From positions 62,001 through 126,000 of the forward strand of contig WGMQ01000004.1 of assembly GCA_016125005.1 (NCBI GenBank): 64,000 bases of DNA, read 5' to 3'. The notes under the pieces are model-generated. The model did not search any database, was not told the DNA's origin, and saw nothing but the letters and a program-made list of their open reading frames with translations. The position numbers were made by a program, and so were the translations under genes. Source of the DNA: a bacterium (GTDB taxonomy: Bacteria; Sumerlaeota; Sumerlaeia; SLMS01). Numbering within the stretch: position 1 is the first letter of the stretch; each line of letters begins with the position of its first letter. Below, one piece after another: positions 1 to 9,222 of the stretch.

Positions 1-1431
1 TCGGCGCACGCCGCGTGATGATGCGCGCGACCGTCGCGCTGGCGAGACCTTCGTTATCCACAGCGTACACTTCAACCATGTTGGTGCCCACGACCAGTGG
101 GACGGAGAAGCTCCACGATGTGGTGCCAGAAGCAGTCTGGAGATTCCCGCTGTTCACCCGCCACTGTATAGACGCCACCGAGCCGTCGATATCCGACGCA
201 GTGCCAGAGAAGTCGAAGCTGGTGATCGCGTTCGCAACGAACTGGTACGTGGTGGGAGCGGTCACGGTAATGCTTGGCACCACGTTCGGCGCACGTCGCG
301 TGATGATTCGCGTGACTGTGCTGCTCGCCAGGCCTTCGTTGTCGACCGCGTAAACCTCCACCGTGTTGGTGCCGATGGACAGCGGCGCCGCGAAACTCCA
401 AGACACAGTCCCCGTCGCCATTTGAAGACTTTCACCATTCACCCGCCACTGTATAGACGCGACAGAACCGTCGGAATCAGACGCAGTGCCAGAGAAGTCA
501 AAGCTGGTTGTCGCGTAGGCAACGGTCTGATCAGACGTGGGCGCGGTCACCGTGATGCCTGGCGCCACGTTCGGCGCGCGCCGCGTGATGACGCGCGTGA
601 CCGTGCTGCTCGCCAGGCCCTCGTTGTCGACCACGTAGACCTCAACCGTGTTGGCGCCCACGTCCAACGAGACGGAGAAGCTCCACGACGTCGTTCCCGA
701 CGCCGTCTGGAGGTTCCCGCTGTTCACACGCCACTGTATAGACGCGACGGTGCCATCACTATCCGACGCCGTGCCGGAGAAGTTGAAGGTGGTCGCAGCG
801 TTGGCAACCGTCTGATCAGACGTGGGTACGGATACCGTGATGGTCGGCGCCACGTTCGGCGCACGCCGCGTGATGATGCGGGTGACCGTCGCGCTAGCGA
901 GTCCTTCGTTATCCACGGCGTACACCTCGACCGTGTTGGTGCCGACTGTAAGGGGTGCGGAGAAACTCCACGCTGTGGTGCCAGAAGCAGCTTGGAGGTT
1001 CCCACTGTTCACCCGCCACTGTATAGACGCCACCGAACCGTCGTTGTCGACCGCGGTACCAGAGAAGTTGAAACTGGTCGCTGCGTTGGCGACAGTTTGG
1101 TCGGAGGTGGGCGCAGTCACGGCAATGCTCGGCGCCACGTTGGGCGCACGCCGCGTGATGATGCGGGTGACCGTCGCGCTAGCGAGCCCTTCGTTATCCA
1201 CGGCGTATACCTCGACCGTGTTGGTCCCGACGGACAGCGGGACTGAGAAGCTCCACGACGTGGTGCCAGAAGCAGCTTGGAGATTCCCGCTGTTCACCCG
1301 CCACTGTATAGACGCCACCGAACCGTCGTTGTCGACCGCGGTGCCAGAGAAGTTGAAACTGGTCGCTGCGTTGGCAACGGTCTGATCAGACGTGGGCACG
1401 GACACCGTGATAATCGGGGCGACGTTGGGCG
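1..1431 (-). repeat. 285-bp tandem repeats encoding 95-residue Ig-like domains
   Basis: The marker octamer GTATAGAC occurs at 166, 451, 736, 1021 and 1306, exactly 285 bp apart each time, so the unit is 95 codons and stays in frame. Units read as APTSDQTVANAATSFNF, then DGSVASIQWRVNSG, then NTVEVYAVDNEGLASATV, an Ig/cadherin-like beta sandwich. Copies at 736, 1021 and 1306 are almost identical, while those at 166 and 451 have drifted slightly, which suggests recent expansion by unequal recombination. At least five units are present and more may lie beyond the left edge. Such repeats usually form a stalk or adhesive region. Confidence 0.9.
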
Positions 1432-4400
1432 TGCTCACACATAACGGGGAAATGGATGGATCGAGGCCTCCGATAATGGTTCCTGTGGCATCCATGACCT
1501 CCCAAGGTTCCGTGGCCCCGTTGGTCCGTACCAGTTCCAGGCGATAGTTCAGGAAATCGAAGCCCGGCACCGGCGACACCGTGTCGATGATCTCGAGGCA
1601 GGACGTGTAGCTCCCTAAGGCCGGATTGTCGGGAGGGCAATCGCACGCCGCCTGCGGGAAGGAAATCGACAGTCCGTCCGTCCCGCCAACAAGCACCTCG
1701 GGGCCACCAAAGGCGCTGCTCCGGTAGGCCCTCGCCCCGCGATAGTTGGAAATCGTCAGACCATCCAACCCGATCGGGATCGACATGCGCTCGCCATCGA
1801 TCTGGATGGCCGCGCCGATGCGACCCGCGCCGACAAACTTCAGTTGCACGCGGTAGGATGCGCCCACGGGAAGTGACGTGAGCGGGATGCACTCTTCGGA
1901 CGGACTCGCGATGTTGCACAGCCGAGCGACGTAGCGCACGAACTCGCCGCTGCTTTGCAGGCCGATGACGACACGCCCGGCGATGGCGTCCGAGCTACTC
2001 ACCACGACCGGCTCAACATCGGGCCCGTCGACATAGGCGAAGACCTTCAGGATCGTGCCCTGGGGCACCACCATGTCGGAGAACTCAAGCTCGTACACTC
2101 CGGTCGTCTGATCGAAGACGATGCCCCAGTCCTCATCCGTCTCGACGTGGATCGTGTGGTCCTGAGGGACGCCCACCGCCAAGAGGTTCGCAGTGCCCGA
2201 TTCCGTGCTGTCGTTGTAGGGCGGGAACTCGTAGATGTCCGGCTGCGTCCCGCCGATCTGGAGAATCCGCGACTTTGCATCCGAGGTGTATCGGATGGAG
2301 GGAAGCAGCAGATCGTTGCGGTAAGCGACGTAGGTAATTGTATAGACACCGTCGCCCGGCAACAAATTCACGGGAAGGGTGCCGGACCATGTGGTCGTGC
2401 TCCCCTCGCGCGTCAACTCGACGGTCCCGACGTTGGCGATTGGCTCCCCCTCCTCAAACACGGTGCCCGACCAGGTGACGATGGCCTCGACGCCATCGAC
2501 CGGGCGGTCGCTGACGACCGCGGAAAGGGGGACTGGCTGTGGGCTGGAAACTTGCACATCGGAGTCGATCGAAAGCAGCTCCGGTGCGAGCCCGAAGCTG
2601 ATTTCCTCTACGCTTTGACGACCGAAGGGACTGGCGGGCCCGAGCGTCAGACGCGCCGCTTTGGCGCCGTCCACGCCCGCTGTATAGACACCGTCGCCGT
2701 CGTCGTCCATCCACGGCGATTGCGGCGCGAGCCTCGGCTGGCGCAGCGACTCGACGGCCTCCCTGGCGCGGTCGAAACCTTCCTGCAAGGTCACTCCCTG
2801 GAGCAGTGCCTGCAAGAGGAAGCCGGTGAAGGAAAGGCTGGCATTGCTGCCCCCGCCGTAGTTGGCAAGCCGCTCGTCCGTTGTGCTGGCGATCACCACG
2901 CGCCGCGCTCCGACGGGCGATCCCGCGGGGACGCCCGAACAGCGGCGCACGAATCCGCCTGCATAGCACATGTCGACCACAACTGCGAGATCCACCACGC
3001 CCCCCGTTTGGGCAGTGTCTAACATCTGGTCAAACTCCGTCGCCGATAGACGCTCCGGCGGACTCTGAGTTTCGTCCAGGTGGAAGTACCACTCATCCTG
3101 CTCAGGGTCGTACTGTCCATGATCCAGCAGGAACACGGTCAGGTGGCGCGCATCCGAGGCGAAGTCAGTGAGAGCCGCTTGGACGGTCGCTTTGGTCGCC
3201 GGCCCATTGACAAGCGGGTTCTCCACAGTCGTTTCGAAAGCGGACAGGTAGAGGATATTCTCCGGCTTGATACCACGAATCGTCGACGTAGCATGAGCCC
3301 GCCCGGCAAGAGCCTTGGTCTGATCGGCAATGTCATTCCCCAAATAGTTGCCTCCCCCGGCAACGATGAGCACCTTTTGCTTCACGCGAGAGGTGTTGAT
3401 GCCGGAGGGCCAGAGGGAAGCAGTGCCATCCCAGGATCCGGTGACGAATTGTGAACCGTCGGGGGAAAAGGCCACGGATTCCACGCTGGCGGTGTGGCCT
3501 TTGAAGGTTTGTAAAACTGCGCCCGTGCTGGAATCCAAAAGTCGCGCGGTGTTATCCCAGCACCCGGTAAGGATGCGGGTGCCGTCTGGGGAGAACGCCA
3601 CAGAATTGATAGAGGAGGTAATACCTCTAAAGGCTTGAGGTTCCGCACTTGACTCCACATCCCACAACTGCACATTGCCATTGGCAGACCCGGTGAGGAC
3701 GCGGGTGCCATCCGGAGAGAATGCCACAGAATACACCAAGTACGTATTCTCATTTGCGAAGGTTCGCAAATTCACCCCCGTGGTCGCGTCCCAAAGTCGC
3801 ACGGTCCTATCTTGTGACCCAGTCACTACGCGGCTGCCGTCTGGTGAGAACGCGACGGAATTTACCCAATTGGTGTGGCCGGTGAAAACCTGAAGCAGAG
3901 CCCCCGTGCTGGTATCCCAGAGTCGTGACGTGTTGTCGTCGGACCCGGTGAGTATTTGGCTTCCGTCCGGTGAGAAGACGACGGCGTTTACTCCTCCAGA
4001 GTGCCCGCGTATGGTTCGCAACGTCCACCCCGAGTTCGCATCCCAGAGCCGCGCGGTCGCATCATCGGAACCGGTAAGGAGGAGGGATCCGTCTGGCGAG
4101 AACGCCACAGAGGTCAAACTCCGGGAGTGACCGACCAAGGTTCGTTGCACGACTCCCGTATTCACGTCCCAAAGTCGCGCGTCGCCATTCGACCCAGTGA
4201 GGACGCGGGTGCCGTCAGGCGAGTAGGCCACAGCGTACACCCAACCGGTGTGGCCGCTAAAGGTCTGCCGCACAGCACCCGTGCTCGTCTCCCAAAGCCG
4301 CGCGGTACCGTCCCGAGACCCCGTAAGAACACGGGTACCGTCAGGCGAGTACGCCACACCCGCCACCGTATTGGTGTGGCCGCTCAAGGTGCGGAGCGCA

Positions 4401-6343
4401 GCCCCCGTACTTGCATCCCAGAGTCGCGCGGTCTTGTCGTTAGACCCAGTGAGGATGTCGGTGCCGTCGGGAGAGAACGCCACGGAATTCACTACCTCTG
4501 GATGCGCAAAGCTCTGGAGTTCCTGCCCTGTATTCACGTCCCATAGTCGCGCGGTGTTGTCGTAAGACCCGGTGAGGGTACGGGTGCCGTCGGGTGAGAA
4601 CGCCACCGACCGAACACTATTGGTATGGCCGATAAAGGTCTGGAGTACGATCCCCGTTCCTGCATCCCAAACCCACGCTTCGCCAGGATAGGAATGCTCT
4701 TCGCCATCAAAATGAAAACTCAGAGACCCCGTGAGGATACGGGTGCCATCTGGCGAGAATGCCACGGAGTTCACGGTGGAAATGTGGCCGGTGAAGGTTT
4801 GCAGCACCTCTCCCGTTTCCGTATCCCAGAGTCTCGAGGTCCTGTCGCTGGACCCAGTGAGGACGTTGGTGCCGTCCGGCGAGAACGCGACGGAGTTCAC
4901 GGTGCCGCCATGGCCGGAGAAAATCCGTACCTGCGCTCCAGTGCTCATGTCCCATAGCCGAGCGGTCGCGTCCCAAGATCCGGTGAGGACACGACTACCT
5001 TCTGGCGAGAAAACCACGGAACTCACGATAGACGCGTGCCCCACGAGTTCCCGCAAGACCTCCCCCGTCTCCGCATCCCAAACAAATGCCCCGGCACCAC
5101 CGCAAGTCGCGATGAAATTTCCGTCTGGCGAGTATGCCACCGAATAGAGCGTTCCCAACCCAAACCGCCTAGTGTAGTCCGTGACAATCTTATTGCCTAT
5201 TGGAGTAACCTCTCTTTGTATCGTTCTTGCCACAACCTCGCCCACCTGCTCGGTTCCGTTTACTGCGCGAAACTCGAATGTGTTGGCGCCAAGTGAAAGG
5301 GGGGCAGTGACACTGTAGGTGTCGTCAGTTCGAAGTGAAAAGCGGTCGAAAAAGGCAGTGTGAACGCGGGCTGCACCGACGATGGAAACATAGGGATCGT
5401 CGATAAAAAGGCCGACGCGTCCCGTTGTGCGCGCGCCTAGTGCGGTGTCGATGTAGTCAACCACTGGCTCCGGCGAATCATCCACGTAGATCTTCAGATG
5501 AGAGCCATCCACGACAGCTTTGATGCGGATCCATTCGTTGAATGCGGAACGCTGGGGATCGCGGATAACGGGTGATCCGGCAGGCGTGGAGAGCACTCCG
5601 GCGGTTCCCACCCGGAAGTAGATCCGCGAGAGCGTCGTCGCTGTCAGGATCGTTTGGCCCGGTTCAAGTCGATGAAGAGAGAGGTAGTGCCCAAAGACCG
5701 GGGAGTCGTCCATGCGCAGGTTGAGCAGGTAGCCCGCGCTCCCATCGTCTGCCATGTTGAGCGCGAGGCCGGGAAACTGCGTGGTGAATCCGTTGTGAAA
5801 ATCCTCATGGGTCCAGCCAATGAGGTCGGTTTGGACGGTATAGGCGGAGCGGGATTCGGTGTCGGCAAACTGGTAAATTCGCTGAGTCGCTCCGTCCAGA
5901 TTGTTGACCTCAGCCGCCAGCAGGTTTGCGTCGCCGCTCGGTGAGGGAGGGAGTGGCGGATTGTCGACGGAGGTCGGAGAAACGGCGCGCTCCCAGCGGT
6001 GATTCTCCGGGTTGACGCTGCTGGGGGCAACGACTGGTGCTGCCGTGAAGAAATCGGAGGAGGGTCCAAAGTCCTCGTGAATAATACCCGCGGCCGCGCC
6101 CGGCACGGGCTGCCAGGTGCCCCCGTTCACCCGCCACTCTATCTGAGTGACGTCGGTCGCCTCCTCATCGAGGGCGATCTGGAAATCCTGACTGGTCGTG
6201 GTTTCAGGGACCACGAGGTCAGAGGCGGGAGAAAGGATGTTAATCGGCCCGGCAACGACATGAACCGATGTTAGAGAGATCAGGACGGCGGCCAAGTTGC
6301 GGAGGAAGCCGCGAAGACCGACCTGGCTTCGGAATAGTACCAT
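1..6343 (-). CDS. Giant secreted WD40 / clan CD peptidase / Ig-repeat protein (C-terminus outside window)
   Basis: The frame is open from ATG 6343 to the left edge, at least 2114 residues, so the stop lies outside the window. Residues 1-32 form a signal peptide (basic start, LAAVLISL core, cleavage near VVA-GP). A lectin/laminin-G-like region spans about 100-350. Fourteen WD40 repeats, each marked by SPDG or SPEG and a following DATxRLWD-type strand, spaced about 42 residues, span 398-974, enough for two seven-bladed propellers. A caspase/legumain-type (clan CD) peptidase follows, with candidate catalytic His in LLDHGQ (near 1073) and Cys in VVDMCYAGG (near 1124). Ig-like 95-residue repeats run from about 1640 to the edge. 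The protein is probably exported and cell-surface or extracellular. Peptidase activity is inferred from the two motifs only; the substrate is unknown. Confidence 0.8.
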   Translation of the reverse strand, partial: MVLFRSQVGLRGFLRNLAAVLISLTSVHVVAGPINILSPASDLVVPETTTSQDFQIALDEEATDVTQIEWRVNGGTWQPVPGAAAGIIHEDFGPSSDFFTAAPVVAPSSVNPENHRWERAVSPTSVDNPPLPPSPSGDANLLAAEVNNLDGATQRIYQFADTESRSAYTVQTDLIGWTHEDFHNGFTTQFPGLALNMADDGSAGYLLNLRMDDSPVFGHYLSLHRLEPGQTILTATTLSRIYFRVGTAGVLSTPAGSPVIRDPQRSAFNEWIRIKAVVDGSHLKIYVDDSPEPVVDYIDTALGARTTGRVGLFIDDPYVSIVGAARVHTAFFDRFSLRTDDTYSVTAPLSLGANTFEFRAVNGTEQVGEVVARTIQREVTPIGNKIVTDYTRRFGLGTLYSVAYSPDGNFIATCGGAGAFVWDAETGEVLRELVGHASIVSSVVFSPEGSRVLTGSWDATARLWDMSTGAQVRIFSGHGGTVNSVAFSPDGTNVLTGSSDRTSRLWDTETGEVLQTFTGHISTVNSVAFSPDGTRILTGSLSFHFDGEEHSYPGEAWVWDAGTGIVLQTFIGHTNSVRSVAFSPDGTRTLTGSYDNTARLWDVNTGQELQSFAHPEVVNSVAFSPDGTDILTGSNDKTARLWDASTGAALRTLSGHTNTVAGVAYSPDGTRVLTGSRDGTARLWETSTGAVRQTFSGHTGWVYAVAYSPDGTRVLTGSNGDARLWDVNTGVVQRTLVGHSRSLTSVAFSPDGSLLLTGSDDATARLWDANSGWTLRTIRGHSGGVNAVVFSPDGSQILTGSDDNTSRLWDTSTGALLQVFTGHTNWVNSVAFSPDGSRVVTGSQDRTVRLWDATTGVNLRTFANENTYLVYSVAFSPDGTRVLTGSANGNVQLWDVESSAEPQAFRGITSSINSVAFSPDGTRILTGCWDNTARLLDSSTGAVLQTFKGHTASVESVAFSPDGSQFVTGSWDGTASLWPSGINTSRVKQKVLIVAGGGNYLGNDIADQTKALAGRAHATSTIRGIKPENILYLSAFETTVENPLVNGPATKATVQAALTDFASDARHLTVFLLDHGQYDPEQDEWYFHLDETQSPPERLSATEFDQMLDTAQTGGVVDLAVVVDMCYAGGFVRRCSGVPAGSPVGARRVVIASTTDERLANYGGGSNASLSFTGFLLQALLQGVTLQEGFDRAREAVESLRQPRLAPQSPWMDDDGDGVYTAGVDGAKAARLTLGPASPFGRQSVEEISFGLAPELLSIDSDVQVSSPQPVPLSAVVSDRPVDGVEAIVTWSGTVFEEGEPIANVGTVELTREGSTTTWSGTLPVNLLPGDGVYTITYVAYRNDLLLPSIRYTSDAKSRILQIGGTQPDIYEFPPYNDSTESGTANLLAVGVPQDHTIHVETDEDWGIVFDQTTGVYELEFSDMVVPQGTILKVFAYVDGPDVEPVVVSSSDAIAGRVVIGLQSSGEFVRYVARLCNIASPSEECIPLTSLPVGASYRVQLKFVGAGRIGAAIQIDGERMSIPIGLDGLTISNYRGARAYRSSAFGGPEVLVGGTDGLSISFPQAACDCPPDNPALGSYTSCLEIIDTVSPVPGFDFLNYRLELVRTNGATEPWEVMDATGTIIGGLDPSISPLCVSTPNVAPIITVSVPTSDQTVANAATSFNFSGTAVDNDGSVASIQWRVNSGNLQAASGTTSWSFSVPLSVGTNTVEVYAVDNEGLASATVTRIITRRAPNVAPSIAVTAPTSDQTVANAATSFNFSGTAVDNDGSVASIQWRVNSGNLQAASGTTAWSFSAPLTVGTNTVEVYAVDNEGLASATVTRIITRRAPNVAPTITVSVPTSDQTVANAATTFNFSGTASDSDGTVASIQWRVNSGNLQTASGTTSWSFSVSLDVGANTVEVYVVDNEGLASSTVTRVITRRAPNVAPGITVTAPTSDQTVAYATTSFDFSGTASDSDGSVASIQWRVNGESLQMATGTVSWSFAAPLSIGTNTVEVYAVDNEGLASSTVTRIITRRAPNVVPSITVTAPTTYQFVANAITSFDFSGTASDIDGSVASIQWRVNSGNLQTASGTTSWSFSVPLVVGTNMVEVYAVDNEGLASATVARIITRRAP

Positions 6344-6506
6344 GACGAGCCCCAGTTCAGCATGTTAACAAAGTGACAACACATGCCGACTAGATCAAGC
6401 AACCATTATTGAGCCCAAATTGCAGCTCATGGTGTCGCCCGATCTATTCCATTGCATCGGCTCCATTGGACGGGAGGTCCTGCCGATGGGAAACTCGGGA
6501 AATCCT

Positions 6507-9140
6507 CTACCCAATCCCCATCAGCAACCTCGCCCGGAGGGCCCAGAGTCCCATCCAGCGGTCCTTGAGTTGGGTGGCGCGGGTGGGGGTTTCGGCGGCT
6601 TGGATGGCGGCGGTTAGGTAGAGGAGGAAGGTGAGGTCCGCCAGGGCGCTGCCGCGCAGGGGGCCGGTACCGTGGGTGAGGGCTCCGAGGGCTTCCAGGA
6701 GGCGGTCGCTGTGGGTTCGGATGGTGGTGGGATCGTTTTGTTCGAGCTGGGCGAGGGCCTCCGCGATGGGGTCGGTCGGTTGGGGAGCGGCGGGGTCGGC
6801 GGGTGGACGGCCTTCGATCAGGTCCATGAGGCGCAGTTCCAGCCGCACGCGGCGAAGCTCGCGTTCCGGGACGGGGCGGAGTCCGACGAGGCGGCCGGCG
6901 GTTTCGCGGGCTTCAGTGAGGCGTCCGAGGTGGAGGAGCGCGTCGAGTTCCTCGCGCAGGGCGCGGAACATGGGAATGGTGGCTTCACTTCCGAAGCGCC
7001 GAAACACGGCGAGGGCCCGGAGCGGCTGTCCGGCGCGCAGCCGCCTTTCCGCCCAGCGAAGCCGCACGCGCGGCGCGAGCACGATGGGTCCGCCGACCAC
7101 GAAAACGGCGACGGGGATGATCCATTGCCACGGGTCGCGGTCGACGAAGGAAAGGCTGATCCAAGTGAGCGCAGTGAGGATGCAAAGGCCGATGGTCTCG
7201 CGCGGGTGGAAGAAGTCGCGCAGCAAAGGGCGCACAACGGCGCAGATCGCGAGCAGCGGAATGAGCGACAGCAGCGCGAGGTGCAGCCCGAGGAGCAGGC
7301 TGACGGCGCTCCCCCATCGCAGTAGCGCAATCATCAGGTTCACGGGCGCGACCAGTCCGACGATGGCGAGGAAGAAGTAGCGGGCCCGGAGTCCGTGGCG
7401 CGGGAAGGTTTGGATGCGGAGCAGGAACAGGATCAGCCAGCCGAGGATCGTGGCGACGGCCAGGTTGACGATGATGGCGGGGAAGAGTCCCACGAACAGG
7501 TTGGAGCCGGTGGAAACGTACAGGATCCAGTTGGTGACGATGAGGAGGAACGTGGGCTTGAGCTGCGCGAGGAGCGGATCATTCGCCTCGGACTCGGGTA
7601 CCATGACGAAGGAGCGGCGCATGTCGGGGAAGGGCCAGAAATCGGCCACTTCGTCATAGCTCATGCGCGTGCGGCGATAGTCGTTGGGATCCTGCACCAT
7701 CCAGGAACGCATGACGTCGTCATAGCCAACGACGACGCGGTAGTGGGCACCACGGGAGCCGAGCATCTGGAGCCAGAGGATCGGATGTCCGGCGTCGAGC
7801 ACCTCCTTCCATCGCTCGGGCGTACCCTCGAACTCGAAGCTCTTCAGGCCGAGGCTGGCGGCGTAGTTGTGTAGGACCTGGGGCGGCGTGCCGGCGATGC
7901 CTGTATAGACACGCTTGGCGATCTCGTCCTGGGTCTTGTCTATACCAGCGTGGCGCAGGATGACGCTCATGGTGGCGGGGCCGCAGTAGTTGCCCCGCTG
8001 TTGCAGGTAGCCGGGCGAAGGGAGCACGACGACGCGGTCCTGGTCGCTGGCGCTGAGGAGGCGGGCTCGCATGACGATGGCGAGGCGGTTCCATTGATCG
8101 GGCGGACGGGCGTCGATGTAGCGGGTCAGCTCGTCGATGGCCTCGGCGCGGCGACCTGCCAGGTGGAGGGCCTGCGCCCGGTAAAACCCGAGGGTCTCGA
8201 GGAAGGACTCGGCGTACTTGATCTTGGGGATGCCGTCGGAAACGGCCAGCGCCTCGTCCCAGCGATTCTGGTCCATAAGGAGCGTGAACAGCTCGAAGCG
8301 AAAGTTGGCGTCGTTGGGCGCCTTGGCGGTCCAGAGTTGGGCCCAGGCCAGCGCCTCGTCGCCGAGCCCGAGTTGGCGCAGCACGCGGAGCTTCTGCAGC
8401 GCGAGCGAGCTGCTTTCGGGGAACTTGTCGAGACCTTCCTCCAAGAGGTCGAGGATCGCGTCGTAATCGGTCCAGAATTCCTGGTCGAGCAGGTCGGCCT
8501 TGGCGCCGTAGATTTCCGATCCGGGACCCTTGGCGAGCGCCTCCTCCACGGCGGCCCAGTGGGCCGTGCTGCCGCGATCGAAGAGGTTGAAGTAGTTGAG
8601 GTATGAGGCCCAGGAGGCGGCGAATGTCGGATAGTCGTCAACGAGTTGCTTGAACTCGCGCCCGAGGGCTTCCTTGTCTGGGTTATCGCCGTTGCGGCGC
8701 GCCACGAGGGCGATGCGGCGGAGCTCGAACCGAGGGCGCGGTGCTAGGCGCAGGGCCTCGGCGCTGGCGGTGCGGGCGGCCTCGATGTCGCCGATGAGGA
8801 TGGAACTCCACGCGAAGACGTAGAGCGCCTTGACCTTCGCGTCGTTGTCCGCAGCAGCCTGGGGGTTGTAACGACCGAGCAACTCGGGGAGCCTGCGGCT
8901 GTAGACGGCCGCGAGACAGAGCGCCCGGTGGGCCTCCAGCGAATCTGGGAAGCGGGCAACGGCGTCGTTGGCGAGTTCCCACCCACGATCCCAATCGCGG
9001 CGATCATTGGCGAGTTCTGCCGCTTCGACGGCGACACGCTCCTCGTCGGAGGCAAACTCGCCCCCCGCAACGAAGGAGGCGGCCAGGCCCGGCATCAGGC
9101 AGATCAGGATGGCCAGAAGCTTCAGGATCGGTGAACGCAA
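6507..9140 (-). CDS. TPR protein with C39-like cysteine peptidase domain and membrane segments
   Basis: 877 residues. The apparent start is TTG at 9140, chosen because it gives a clean signal peptide (MRSPILKLLAILICLMPGLA). Residues 30-370 are helical TPR-like repeats (DSLEAHRALCLAA and similar). A papain-like C39 domain covers about 375-520: Cys in GNYCGPATM (near 385), His in GAHYRVVVGYDD (near 467) and Asp in VQDPND (near 483), the order expected for a C39 triad. Residues 545-745 hold six or seven hydrophobic segments, and the tail is again helical and soluble. In bacteriocin exporters the C39 domain is fused to an ABC transporter, but no ATPase is seen here. The domain may instead process or tether peptides at the envelope; the substrate is unknown. 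Confidence 0.72.
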   Translation of the reverse strand: MRSPILKLLAILICLMPGLAASFVAGGEFASDEERVAVEAAELANDRRDWDRGWELANDAVARFPDSLEAHRALCLAAVYSRRLPELLGRYNPQAAADNDAKVKALYVFAWSSILIGDIEAARTASAEALRLAPRPRFELRRIALVARRNGDNPDKEALGREFKQLVDDYPTFAASWASYLNYFNLFDRGSTAHWAAVEEALAKGPGSEIYGAKADLLDQEFWTDYDAILDLLEEGLDKFPESSSLALQKLRVLRQLGLGDEALAWAQLWTAKAPNDANFRFELFTLLMDQNRWDEALAVSDGIPKIKYAESFLETLGFYRAQALHLAGRRAEAIDELTRYIDARPPDQWNRLAIVMRARLLSASDQDRVVVLPSPGYLQQRGNYCGPATMSVILRHAGIDKTQDEIAKRVYTGIAGTPPQVLHNYAASLGLKSFEFEGTPERWKEVLDAGHPILWLQMLGSRGAHYRVVVGYDDVMRSWMVQDPNDYRRTRMSYDEVADFWPFPDMRRSFVMVPESEANDPLLAQLKPTFLLIVTNWILYVSTGSNLFVGLFPAIIVNLAVATILGWLILFLLRIQTFPRHGLRARYFFLAIVGLVAPVNLMIALLRWGSAVSLLLGLHLALLSLIPLLAICAVVRPLLRDFFHPRETIGLCILTALTWISLSFVDRDPWQWIIPVAVFVVGGPIVLAPRVRLRWAERRLRAGQPLRALAVFRRFGSEATIPMFRALREELDALLHLGRLTEARETAGRLVGLRPVPERELRRVRLELRLMDLIEGRPPADPAAPQPTDPIAEALAQLEQNDPTTIRTHSDRLLEALGALTHGTGPLRGSALADLTFLLYLTAAIQAAETPTRATQLKDRWMGLWALRARLLMGIG

Positions 9141-9222
9141 GGAATCAGCCTGTGGTGAAAGTCGCCCGGGCGCCCGCGGACTCTGCCGGGGGAACAGGGA
9201 GCGGAAGCAAATCGCCTTCCAC

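Noticed and set aside
422-1385. Plus-strand repeat-containing frames at the left edge
   Set aside because: They only mirror the 285-bp repeats of the minus-strand giant gene and have no start signals.
1-1431. CRISPR-like tandem repeat
   Set aside because: Repeats are 285 bp, contiguous, in frame and without spacers; they encode protein domains.
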